NCBI GenBank assembly: GCA_902465265.1
Contig: CABQMF010000065.1
Coordinates: 1 to 7,761, forward strand
DNA: 7,761 bases
Direction of reading: 5' to 3'
Source: an uncultured Collinsella sp.
Lineage (GTDB): Bacteria; Actinomycetota; Coriobacteriia; Coriobacteriales; Coriobacteriaceae
The notes under the pieces were generated by a model that was not told where the DNA came from, made no database searches, and saw only the letters and a list, made by a program, of their open reading frames with translations. The position numbers and the translations under genes are program-made. Each line of letters opens with the position of its first letter. Positions within the stretch are counted from its first letter, which is position 1. This document shows, one piece after another, positions 1 to 5,703 of the stretch.

Positions 1-43
1 GGAAAGAAGCTGCGCCGCGGGGGAGGCGACCCAAATGGCTTTC

Positions 44-160
44 TCATATCGTCTTCTTTTGCTTCGTACGCTGCTTAAGTGCCTCGGAAAGTCCGATAAG
101 CGCCGTGAGGAGCGAGACCAGAGCGGTCAGGAGTTTCACGAAATCAGTCAGATCGGTCAT
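44..160 (-). CDS. Small hydrophobic peptide, type I toxin-like / holin-like
   Basis: This encodes a 38-residue peptide. Residues 1-7 are polar, residues 8-26 form one hydrophobic helix rich in Leu/Ala/Thr/Val, and the C-terminal tail is strongly basic (KQRTKQKK). The hydrophobic part contains a tandem seven-residue repeat (LLTALVS then LLTALIG). I chose the ATG at 160 because GGGAGG lies 8 to 9 bases upstream, an excellent Shine-Dalgarno site; the ATGs at 166 and 226 lack this spacing. A short N-terminus, one membrane helix and a basic tail are the hallmarks of type I toxin peptides such as the TxpA/BsrG or 'putative holin-like toxin' families. Assignment to them rests on architecture only, not on a family motif. 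It could instead be a small membrane regulator. No antisense antitoxin RNA could be identified, because the window starts only 43 bases beyond the stop codon. Confidence 0.55.
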   Translation of the reverse strand: MTDLTDFVKLLTALVSLLTALIGLSEALKQRTKQKKTI

Positions 161-224
161 GGGCATCACCTCCCGTCGTATGGAGGGCGCTGCCCGGCAC
201 ATGGAACTGCCGTCAACAACTGCC

Positions 225-233
225 ATTCTATCA
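225..233 (-). promoter_or_regulatory. Candidate extended -10 promoter of the small peptide gene
   Basis: On the minus strand the sequence reads TGATAGAAT: an extended -10 TG followed by TAGAAT, five of six matches to TATAAT. No good -35 hexamer lies 16-18 bases upstream, as is usual for extended -10 promoters. Transcription would begin near 218, leaving a leader of about 58 bases before the ATG at 160. Inferred from motif only. Confidence 0.35.
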
Positions 234-624
234 AAGCGCGGTCATAAATACGAATATATGTTCGATAATAACAGCAACGTGATTCCCTCGAATAGCAGCC
301 TTTCGTAAGGGCGGCAGAAGACGGCGCTGGGCGATTGGGGCCAGACGCGCAGGTCTTCGTCACCGAAAGCCCGTTTGATTAACCAGCCCTCTGTAGGTAC
401 ACTGCATATTGATGGGCTCGGGATGACCTCTGATTCAAGTCACCGGGCCTCAATCTTTTTCATCCATTTGAATAGAGTGGGCGGCGCTCTTGGGGTCGAC
501 TGTATGGCGTGTGCCTGGCGCGCGTGGCATTGCGTTCCGCTTTCATGTCCGCACGGGCGCCTATCCTTACGGCAATGTAGCCGCCTATGTAGCAAGCGGC
601 AGGCAACGGAGAAAGGCCATAACC
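234..624. other. Intergenic stretch without a recognisable gene
   Basis: About 390 bases lie between the divergent small peptide gene and the exonuclease gene. The open frames here have no Shine-Dalgarno sites and no protein-like composition. Positions 317-358 form an imperfect stem (GAAGAC paired with GTCTTC, with inner GCG/CGC and TGG/CCA pairs). A candidate plus-strand promoter is listed separately. I see no tRNA, known riboswitch or insertion sequence. Confidence 0.5.
375..403 (+). promoter_or_regulatory. Candidate sigma-70-type promoter upstream of the exonuclease gene
   Basis: TTGATT (375-380) and TACACT (398-403) are separated by exactly 17 bases, each matching four of six consensus positions. 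The start would be near 410, giving a leader of about 215 bases before the GTG at 625. This long leader makes a second, closer promoter possible. Confidence 0.35.
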
Positions 625-1359
625 GTGTCAGCTGAAAAGACGCCGTGTATCTCGGCTATCGATACGACGAACTTTGCGCGCCAGATTGTGCTGGACTTTG
701 AGTTTGCACCGGTGCCAAAGCAGCGCCAGCGCCGTGGACTGCGCAACGAGATTATCGAGGTCGGCGCCGTCAAGCTCGATTACCACGGCAACGTTATGGG
801 TGAGTTCTCGCAGTTTGTGCAGACGGAATTTACCGAAGGCGTTGCGTTTCCCGTCCGCGAGCTTACGGGGATATCGGCCGTGGACACCGCGATGGCCGAT
901 CCGCTCTATGTGGTGATCAAAAGGCTCAGCGATTGGATCGGTCGCTACTCCGCCCAGATAGTTTGCTGGAGCGGGGCGGATCGTCGACAGCTTTTGACCG
1001 AGTGCCAGGCAAAACACGTCGACCTTTCCGCATTTCCTACGGACTGGGCCGATCTGCAGGCGTTTTACACCTCGATCATGGACGTTGGCAGCCACGGGCG
1101 CGTCTCGTTGGGCGACGCGGCAACGTGGTTTGGCATCGAGTTTGACGAGTCGACGGGGCACGCCCACAGTGCTCTGGCCGATGCGCGCATAACCGCCAAA
1201 TTGCTCAGGCAGATGATGGACGGGGACTACCACGTGAGCCCGCGCGCCCAGGAAGTCCGCCAGCGGTGGGGGATGGGCGAGCGAGCTCAGACGCGCCTTT
1301 ACAGCAAGTGCCCCGAGCTGGGCGACCTGCTGCTGAGGCTTAAGGCGGAGGGGAGGTAG
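625..1359 (+). CDS. DEDDh-family 3'-5' exonuclease (DnaQ-like, ERI-1/KapD type)
   Basis: This 244-residue protein has the complete DEDDh exonuclease signature. Motif I is LDFEF with Asp24 and Glu26, motif II is the Asp in WSGAD (Asp119), and motif III is HSALAD with His181 and Asp186. These residues bind two divalent metal ions and drive hydrolysis of single-stranded DNA or RNA from the 3' end. The DFE form of motif I and the single-domain size are closest to ERI-1/KapD-type enzymes rather than the polymerase III epsilon subunit. I chose GTG at 625 because GAAAGG lies 8 bases upstream and the exonuclease fold begins soon after. The frame stays open back to 490, but that extension is Arg/Gly-rich and lacks a ribosome site. 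The C-terminal 40 residues are basic and may help bind nucleic acid. The substrate is unknown. Confidence 0.85.
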   Translation: MSAEKTPCISAIDTTNFARQIVLDFEFAPVPKQRQRRGLRNEIIEVGAVKLDYHGNVMGEFSQFVQTEFTEGVAFPVRELTGISAVDTAMADPLYVVIKRLSDWIGRYSAQIVCWSGADRRQLLTECQAKHVDLSAFPTDWADLQAFYTSIMDVGSHGRVSLGDAATWFGIEFDESTGHAHSALADARITAKLLRQMMDGDYHVSPRAQEVRQRWGMGERAQTRLYSKCPELGDLLLRLKAEGR

Positions 1360-1506
1360 GCCTTTTGAGAACGCCATTCGGTTTGGCATGGAGGAGCTGT
1401 AAGCGCGACTCCGCCCTGCTGTTTGAATCGAAGCGTCAACCAGTATGACGAGCTGTCTGGTCTGTCTGCCTACACCCCCGCGATCCCGCGCGCGGCACTC
1501 AGCAGC

Positions 1507-1884
1507 TCATACTCCCTCTGGCTCCACTGGCGCAGCCTCGACGGCGTCGCGGCACAGGTCCAGGAACACCTCGACTGTCTCGCAGAAGCACTCACGGGCA
1601 AAGGCGCCAGATCCGTCCGCGATGCACGTGCCGTCGGCAAAGAGCTTCCAACTCGACGGCTCGCGCGAGTCATCTCCGAGCAGCTTGATCTGCAGCACGT
1701 GCGGGTTGCCGGCGGTGCAGAGTTCTTCCTCGAGCTTTTGCACGGTAAAGCGCATCTGGTGGGAGAGGCTGCTCTTGACCATGGCCGAGACGTAGCCATT
1801 TGGCTTATCCAGAAGATGCATGTGATTCGGTTTGACGATCAGGTTGTGGAAGTTGCGCTCGCTGCGCATGGAGAAATTGTCCAT
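1507..1884 (-). CDS. Hypothetical protein, 125 residues, unknown function
   Basis: I do not recognise this family. The start ATG at 1884 is well supported by AAAGGAG five bases upstream. The protein is of mixed composition with no signal peptide or membrane helix. It looks like an alpha/beta cytosolic protein: strand-like segments near residues 12-25 and 62-70, then a GDD...SSWKLFADGT segment and a Cys-bearing helix (CFCETVEVF, DLC) near the C-terminus. Residues 18-24 read KPNHMHLL-like, recalling the HUH motif of REP-associated Y1 transposases. The motif sits too near the N-terminus, however, and no suitable tyrosine follows, so I do not assign that function. The gene is convergent with the exonuclease gene. 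Its upstream region holds two stem-loops and the 33-bp repeat array. The opposite-strand open frame over the same bases has no ribosome site. Confidence 0.6.
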   Translation of the reverse strand: MDNFSMRSERNFHNLIVKPNHMHLLDKPNGYVSAMVKSSLSHQMRFTVQKLEEELCTAGNPHVLQIKLLGDDSREPSSWKLFADGTCIADGSGAFARECFCETVEVFLDLCRDAVEAAPVEPEGV

Positions 1885-1985
1885 ACGGACTCCTTTCATC
1901 GATGTTGGCAGGGCCACCGTGCCTCTTGGCCGGTTGGCGTCGGGATCGTGGAGCCAACTCTCTACCCCGACTCTGGATAAAACGC

Positions 1986-2002
1986 GCCCGCTCCTTGCGG
2001 GC
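1986..2002 (-). other. Short GC stem-loop with trailing TTTT in the leader of the 1507-1884 gene
   Basis: GCCCGC (1986-1991) and GCGGGC (1997-2002) pair around a 5-base loop. Read on the minus strand the stem is followed by GCGTTTTA, so it has a weak intrinsic-terminator form. It sits about 100 bases upstream of the gene starting at 1884 and could be an attenuator or the end of an upstream transcript. Confidence 0.35.
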
Positions 2003-2033
2003 AAGAGGAAGTCTATCAACGCACGCGGACAGA

Positions 2034-2077
2034 AATCAAGCGCCGCCTGCGAAATGATGTGCAGACGGCGCTTGATT
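2034..2077. terminator. Perfect 12-bp inverted repeat, probable bidirectional terminator
   Basis: AATCAAGCGCCG (2034-2045) is the exact reverse complement of 2066-2077. The inner bases CTGC/GCAG extend the stem past one mismatch to about 17 pairs around a 10-base loop. The AATCAAGC / GCTTGATT edges give T-rich tails of modest strength on either strand. The most natural role is ending transcription coming from the membrane-protein gene at 2257-3261 on the minus strand, although it lies some 180 bases past that stop. It could also be a regulatory hairpin upstream of the 1884 gene. Confidence 0.5.
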
Positions 2078-2102
2078 ACGCGGCAATTATTCGGCCAACA
2101 TC

Positions 2103-2234
2103 CGGAAAAGTGTCGAAATCAGCCGTATGAAAGTACGGAAAAGTGTCAAATTCGAGCCGCCCAAATTACGGAAAAGTGTCGAAATGGGCGCGTGGAAATC
2201 ACGGAAAAGTGTAAAATTGCACGTAAACAGGGGT
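2103..2234. repeat. Four tandem direct repeats with exact 33-bp period
   Basis: The core CGGAAAAGTGT begins at 2103, 2136, 2169 and 2202, so the period is exactly 33 bases three times. The core is followed by a looser (C)(G/A)AAAT or AAATT block; the remaining 14-16 bases of each unit vary. The array is non-coding as judged here. In the plus strand the period keeps frame and would read TEKC plus seven variable residues, but that frame has no credible start site. The conserved-core plus variable-spacer pattern fits an array of binding sites for a DNA-binding protein, roughly three helical turns apart, such as the subterminal repeats of an IS21-like transposon end. No transposase is present in the window. 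Confidence 0.8.
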
Positions 2235-2256
2235 GCGGCATAGCTTATGTTCCAAC

Positions 2257-3261
2257 CTAGCTGTTGGGGTCGCCCTTGAGGGTGTTGATGTCCAGGTACT
2301 GGTTGTCGTCCTCTGCTTTCTGCGTTGCCGATTCGGACGCGGTGGGGCCGCGGAATAGCTGGAATCCCTCAAACGCGATCACGCCGAGCAGAGCGATGAT
2401 GATGGCGATAAAGACAACCTTTGCCGCCTGCGAAAACTCCGAAAAGCGCGGCGGTTCTTCTTCGGTGTGGTAATCGACAGCGCGCTTATCGTCGGTGCCG
2501 TGGGTATACGACGATGCCGAGGCTGCCTTTACGCTCGCTTGGTTGTAATCGGGAGCGGGCGCGGCGGCAAACGGGTCGCGAGAATAGCCGCTCGACGTTT
2601 GGCCGTAATCCTCGGTTTCGATGCGGCCGGCGCGAGGTTGTTCGCTCGGACGGTTGGCGCATACTGCGGTGTTGTCGTATGCGGAGTTGCGTTCCTCGGC
2701 AGCCGCAAACAGGGGGTTTACCGGAATGTCGAGTGCCGGCATGCCGCCCGAGGTCTCGTCCAGATCTGCCGCCGCCCAGGAATCAAAGGCAAACTGGCGG
2801 TTGGAAAGATCATCCAGATCCATGACAGGCGGCTCGAGCTCGGGCTCGGGCTGGGGTTCGGGAGCCGCGTATGTCGGCTGCTGCGGGGTGGCATACGCGG
2901 GCGCGCTGCTGGGCGCATGGCGCTGTGCCGCTGCAGCGAGAAATGCCGCCGTCTCGGACGGATCGCCAGCAGGACGGGGTGCAGGGGCGGCTTTACGCGT
3001 CGTCTGCACGATGGGACGGGTGGCAAAGTCGTCCGCGGGCACGGATGCCGGCACGGGCGTAGCGGAAGGTGCGTGCTTTGCACTTGTCGGGCGAACCCCG
3101 CCGCCCATGAGTTCATCGGCGGTCCAAGGGCGGTCGCTCATCACGTCGTCGAGGCTCAGCGCAAAAAGGCCCTCTTCGCCCTTGTCAAACGCGTGTTTCG
3201 CATGCCTGGCGCCAGAAGCGGTACCTCCGCGGCCGTTGCGTGATGCGTTGCTCGACCCCAT
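2257..3261 (-). CDS. Hypothetical single-pass membrane protein with long disordered Ala/Pro-rich region
   Basis: This 334-residue protein is not a family I recognise. Residues 1-25 are basic and Gly/Ser-rich. Residues 30-52 hold a possible short linear motif (LFALSLDDVM, then RPWTADELM). About 55-275 is low-complexity Ala/Pro/Glu-rich and likely disordered. Residues 280-303 form one membrane helix (VVFIAIIIALLGVIAF), and about 31 polar residues follow. With no signal peptide, the large N-terminal part should be cytoplasmic and the short tail outside. I chose ATG at 3261, which has AAAGGA 9 bases upstream; the ATG at 3294 would lie almost on the inferred transcription start. The layout resembles membrane-anchored scaffold or cell-envelope/division adaptor proteins, but no function can be assigned. 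It is downstream of, and co-oriented with, the regulator gene. Confidence 0.75.
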   Translation of the reverse strand: MGSSNASRNGRGGTASGARHAKHAFDKGEEGLFALSLDDVMSDRPWTADELMGGGVRPTSAKHAPSATPVPASVPADDFATRPIVQTTRKAAPAPRPAGDPSETAAFLAAAAQRHAPSSAPAYATPQQPTYAAPEPQPEPELEPPVMDLDDLSNRQFAFDSWAAADLDETSGGMPALDIPVNPLFAAAEERNSAYDNTAVCANRPSEQPRAGRIETEDYGQTSSGYSRDPFAAAPAPDYNQASVKAASASSYTHGTDDKRAVDYHTEEEPPRFSEFSQAAKVVFIAIIIALLGVIAFEGFQLFRGPTASESATQKAEDDNQYLDINTLKGDPNS

Positions 3262-3296
3262 CTTGTTCCATCCTTTCGAAATGCTCGCATTCATCG

Positions 3297-3302
3297 ATTA
3301 TA
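3297..3302 (-). promoter_or_regulatory. Perfect -10 hexamer (TATAAT) upstream of the membrane-protein gene
   Basis: The minus strand reads TATAAT at 3302-3297. Transcription would start near 3290, giving a leader of about 28 bases before the ATG at 3261 with its AAAGGA site. No convincing -35 box is seen at 16-18 bases spacing. This supports a promoter of the gene's own rather than read-through only from the regulator gene. Confidence 0.45.
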
Positions 3303-3350
3303 TGGAACTTGCCTTGCGGCCGTCTCTCGGATTCGTGCATTTCAGAACTC

Positions 3351-3372
3351 GCGCCCAAAAGGGGAGGGGCGC
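3351..3372 (-). terminator. Weak stem-loop after the regulator gene
   Basis: GCGCCC (3351-3356) and GGGCGC (3367-3372) pair with a 10-base loop just past the regulator's stop codon. There is no T-run after it on the minus strand, so termination would be partial or Rho-dependent. Confidence 0.3.
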
Positions 3373-3383
3373 AGGCGCGCTGA

Positions 3384-4037
3384 CTATTTGTCGCCGGCGG
3401 CAGCCTTTGCCTCGTTGAGGTAGCTATAGAAGCTGTACTTAGAGATGCCAAAGAACTCGCAGGCGCGCTCGCTCGACTTGGAGATGAGGAAGGCGCCGCG
3501 ACGGTCGAGGTAGCCAATGGCGCGGATGCGCTCGTCTTTGGTCATGAGCGCCGCGGGCTTGCCCACAAACTGTTCGCACTCGCGCAGCAGGTCTTCGAGC
3601 AGGTCGCCGATGTTTTTGGTAATGGGCTCGGGCTCGGTGTAGCCCGTGCCGCCGATGCCGGTAAAGGCGTCGAGCGAGCGCTCAAATGCCTTCATGAGCG
3701 TAATATCAAAGTTAATGCCCAAAATGCCGACGGGTTTGCCCTCATCGTTGCGGATAAAGATCGTCGAGGACTTGAGCAGCTTGCCATCGGTGGTTTTGGT
3801 GAGGTATGGCTCGCGGTCATGCACGTCGGTGGTGCCCTCGTGCATGGACTCAAACACAATATGGCTGGGGCCGTCACCCAGTTTGCGCCCGCTGACGTGG
3901 CCGTTTTCGATCACTACGATGGAGTGGTCCACGTCCTCGGTCTCCAGATCGTGGACGACGATTTCGCAGTTGGGGCCAAACTGGAGCGCCAGGCCGTGTG
4001 CAAGGCGCTTGTAAAACTCAATCTGTGCGGGGGTCAT
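3384..4037 (-). CDS. YheO/DauR-family transcriptional regulator (PAS_6 + HTH_22)
   Basis: This 217-residue protein has the YheO family two-domain layout. Residues 5-120 form a PAS-like sensor domain containing GPNCEIVVHDL and, later, SSTIFIRNDEGKPVGILGINFD-type sequence. A linker follows at about 125-145. Residues 155-212 are a C-terminal helix-turn-helix domain with MTKDERIRAIGYLD and SERACEFFGISKYSFYSYL. Family members such as DauR control amino-acid catabolic genes, and length and domain order are normal for the family. The ATG at 4037 has AGGAAGG five bases upstream. The gene diverges from dpaL across 277 bases that hold two identical palindromes, so it most likely senses a pathway metabolite and controls dpaL and its own gene. 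Whether it activates or represses is not visible from sequence. Confidence 0.88.
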   Translation of the reverse strand: MTPAQIEFYKRLAHGLALQFGPNCEIVVHDLETEDVDHSIVVIENGHVSGRKLGDGPSHIVFESMHEGTTDVHDREPYLTKTTDGKLLKSSTIFIRNDEGKPVGILGINFDITLMKAFERSLDAFTGIGGTGYTEPEPITKNIGDLLEDLLRECEQFVGKPAALMTKDERIRAIGYLDRRGAFLISKSSERACEFFGISKYSFYSYLNEAKAAAGDK

Positions 4038-4156
4038 GGGTGCCTTCCTAAAAATTAGTTTGGGCTCACTTTGCCATAAACCCCACTTGTTCGCAAATAA
4101 CGAAAGCGTCGCTGCGTTATGTAACCGTTCGGCGGCGAAAAAGTACCGATTACGGC

Positions 4157-4171
4157 AACAAACAATTTGTT
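4157..4171. promoter_or_regulatory. Candidate operator 1, palindrome AACAAA-CAA-TTTGTT
   Basis: AACAAA and TTTGTT are perfect reverse complements around a 3-base centre. The same 6-3-6 architecture recurs at 4208-4222. The site lies just upstream of the candidate dpaL -10 region and between divergent genes, as expected for an operator of the adjacent YheO-type regulator. Binding is inferred. Confidence 0.6.
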
Positions 4172-4192
4172 AGGTTTAGCAATCAAAAAGTG

Positions 4193-4201
4193 TGATAGAA
4201 C
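4193..4201 (+). promoter_or_regulatory. Candidate extended -10 promoter of dpaL
   Basis: TGATAGAAC carries the extended TG followed by TAGAAC, four of six matches to TATAAT, without a good -35. It resembles the element TGATAGAAT found before the small peptide gene. A start near 4208 would fall at the edge of the second palindrome and give a leader of about 107 bases. Confidence 0.3.
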
Positions 4202-4207
4202 AGTGCT

Positions 4208-4222
4208 AACAAACTTTTTGTT
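4208..4222. promoter_or_regulatory. Candidate operator 2, palindrome AACAAA-CTT-TTTGTT
   Basis: This is the second copy of the 6-3-6 palindrome, identical to the first in both half-sites. Its centre is 51 bp from that of the first copy, close to five helical turns, so two regulator dimers would sit on the same DNA face. Overlap with the likely transcription start favours a repressing role here, by inference. Confidence 0.6.
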
Positions 4223-4314
4223 TGGCATCCACATAAAAGTTCAGTCGCAGGAATGGGAATGGGCTGAAACGCGTATGCGGGGGCCGGCAAGAGAGAACTT
4301 AAGGAGTTCACCGT

Positions 4315-5529
4315 ATGGCCGATAAGATCCAGTGGGCGGGCAACACGATGCCCAAGAGCGATGACAAGCACTTGGGAATCATGAGCCTCGACCACGTGAA
4401 GAAGGCCCGCGCCTTCCACCAGTCGTTCCCCCAGTACACCGTCACTCCGCTTGCCCGCCTGGACGGCCAGGCCGCGCGCCTGGGCCTGTCCAACCTGTGC
4501 GTTAAGGACGAGAGCTATCGCTTTGGCCTCAACGCCTTTAAGGTTCTGGGCGGTTCGTTTGCCATGGCCAACTACATTGCCGACGAGACCGGCAAGGACG
4601 TTGCCGAGTGCACCTTCGATTACCTGACCTCCGATCAGCTTGCCAAGGATTTTGGCCAGGCTACCTTCTTTACCGCCACCGACGGCAACCATGGCCGCGG
4701 CGTGGCATGGGCTGCCAACAAGCTGGGCCAGAAGGCCGTCGTGCACATGCCCAAGGGTTCCACCAAGCCTCGCTTCGATAACATCGCCGCCGAGGGCGCC
4801 ACGGTGACGATCGAAGAGGTCAACTACGACGAGTGCGTGCGCATGGCCGCCGCCGAGGCCGACGCCTGCGAGCGCGGCGTCATCGTTCAGGACACCGCCT
4901 GGGAGGGCTACGAGAAGATTCCGTCCTGGATCATGGAGGGCTACGGCACCATGGCTTCCGAGGCTGCCGAGCAGCTGCGCGAGATGGCCATCAACCGCCC
5001 GACGCACGTCTTTGTCCAGGCTGGCGTAGGCTCGCTCGCCGGCGCCGTGGTGGGCTACTTCACCAACCTGTATCCCGATAACCCGCCCACCTTTGTCGTG
5101 GTCGAGTGCGCTCCGGCCGCCTGCCTGTACAAGGGCGCTGCCGCCGGCGACGGCGATCCGCGCATCGTGGACGGCGACATGCCCTCCATCATGGCCGGCC
5201 TGTGCTGCGGCGAGCCCAACATCCTGGGCTGGGATATCCTGCGCAACCACACCACCGCCTTCGTGTCCTGCCCCGACTGGGTCACCGCTCGCGGCATGCG
5301 CACCCTGGGCGCTCCCGAGAAGGGCGACCCGCGCGTCATCTCCGGCGAGTCCGGCGCGGTGACCACCGGCCTGGTCGAGACCCTCATGCTCGATCCCGAG
5401 TACGCCGAGCTCAAGGAGCTCATCGGCCTGGACAAGACGAGCTCCGTGCTCTGCTTCTCCACGGAAGGTGACACGGATCCCGACCAGTACCGTCGCATCG
5501 TCTGGGAAGGCGAATACCCCACTTGCTAG
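4315..5529 (+). CDS. dpaL: 2,3-diaminopropionate ammonia-lyase (PLP-dependent)
   Basis: This cytoplasmic fold-type II PLP enzyme converts 2,3-diaminopropionate to pyruvate and two ammonia. At 404 residues it matches the length of E. coli YgeX/DpaL (about 398). The PLP lysine is Lys76 in RFGLNAFKVLGG. The TDGNHGRG loop (Asp123 onward) binds the cofactor and substrate and probably holds the second catalytic base. The Asp of VQDTAW (Asp193) corresponds to another conserved acid, and QAGVGSLAG (about 225-233) is the phosphate-binding glycine loop. The ATG at 4315 has AAGGAG 8 bases upstream. It is the first gene of the plus-strand cluster and diverges from the YheO-type regulator. In the proposed anaerobic purine pathway it performs the last step, yielding pyruvate. 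Recognition is firm, because the whole sequence reads like the family from end to end. Confidence 0.95.
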   Translation: MADKIQWAGNTMPKSDDKHLGIMSLDHVKKARAFHQSFPQYTVTPLARLDGQAARLGLSNLCVKDESYRFGLNAFKVLGGSFAMANYIADETGKDVAECTFDYLTSDQLAKDFGQATFFTATDGNHGRGVAWAANKLGQKAVVHMPKGSTKPRFDNIAAEGATVTIEEVNYDECVRMAAAEADACERGVIVQDTAWEGYEKIPSWIMEGYGTMASEAAEQLREMAINRPTHVFVQAGVGSLAGAVVGYFTNLYPDNPPTFVVVECAPAACLYKGAAAGDGDPRIVDGDMPSIMAGLCCGEPNILGWDILRNHTTAFVSCPDWVTARGMRTLGAPEKGDPRVISGESGAVTTGLVETLMLDPEYAELKELIGLDKTSSVLCFSTEGDTDPDQYRRIVWEGEYPTC

Positions 5530-5545
5530 CAGGCCTGACCTGTCC

Positions 5546-5664
5546 GGGTGGCGGAGCATATGTTTGCTCCCTGCTCGAACAGTCCTGCGCAAGACGGAAA
5601 GCACATTAAGTGCTTTCCTTTGCGTGCGGAACTCGCGACGGAGCAAACATATGCTCCGCCACCC
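5546..5664. repeat. 119-bp long-hairpin element bounded by perfect 25-bp inverted repeats
   Basis: Positions 5546-5570 are the exact reverse complement of 5640-5664. Each arm also contains its own smaller palindrome (GGAGCA...TGCTCC around six bases). The 69-base centre is itself dyad-symmetric, with CGCAA/TTGCG and GGAAAGCAC/GTGCTTTCC, so nearly the whole element can fold into one long hairpin. It lies between the dpaL stop and the ygeY promoter region. It looks like a MITE-like or BIME/REP-like intergenic element; no flanking target duplication is evident. An invertible segment cannot be excluded. Confidence 0.85.
5596..5618 (+). terminator. Hairpin at the centre of the inverted-repeat element, probable dpaL terminator
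   Basis: GGAAAGCAC (5596-5604) pairs perfectly with GTGCTTTCC (5610-5618) around the 5-base loop ATTAA and is followed by TTTGCG. The short, strong stem with pyrimidine-rich tail has intrinsic-terminator form, though the T-run is brief, so termination may be partial. Confidence 0.5.
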
Positions 5665-5703
5665 TACGTCCACTTGCTTGTGGGGTGCTCGACCTCACGC
5701 TAC

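Noticed and set aside
490..624. N-terminal extension of the exonuclease from ATG 490
   Set aside because: It has no ribosome site and an Arg/Gly-rich composition unlike the domain; GTG 625 has GAAAGG at 8 bases.
1342..1380. Terminator after the exonuclease gene (AAGGC...GCCTTTT)
   Set aside because: The stem is only five pairs with a long purine loop overlapping the stop codon, too weak to call.
1423..1980. 185-residue plus-strand open frame opposite the 125-residue gene
   Set aside because: The TTG start lacks a Shine-Dalgarno site, whereas the minus-strand gene has AAAGGAG at ideal spacing.
2103..2234. Possible CRISPR array
   Set aside because: The conserved core is only about 11-17 bases, spacers are about 16-22 bases, and there are just four units and no cas genes. 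This is too short and irregular for CRISPR.
1832..2260. Plus-strand open frame encoding TEKC 11-residue repeats
   Set aside because: It has no ribosome site, overlaps the start of the minus-strand gene, and its repeat is explained by the 33-bp DNA period being a multiple of three. Differences between units are mostly non-synonymous.
2467..3418. Plus-strand open frames over the membrane-protein gene
   Set aside because: They are shadows of the Ala/Pro-rich coding sequence; the minus-strand frame has a ribosome site, a clean membrane helix and an upstream TATAAT.
4191..4207. Possible CRP-type site (TGTGA) before dpaL
   Set aside because: There is no matching TCACA half-site at the required spacing.
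4183..5673. Long minus-strand open frame over dpaL
   Set aside because: It is a shadow of dpaL caused by high GC at third codon positions; its Gly/Ala/Val/His-rich composition has no domain.
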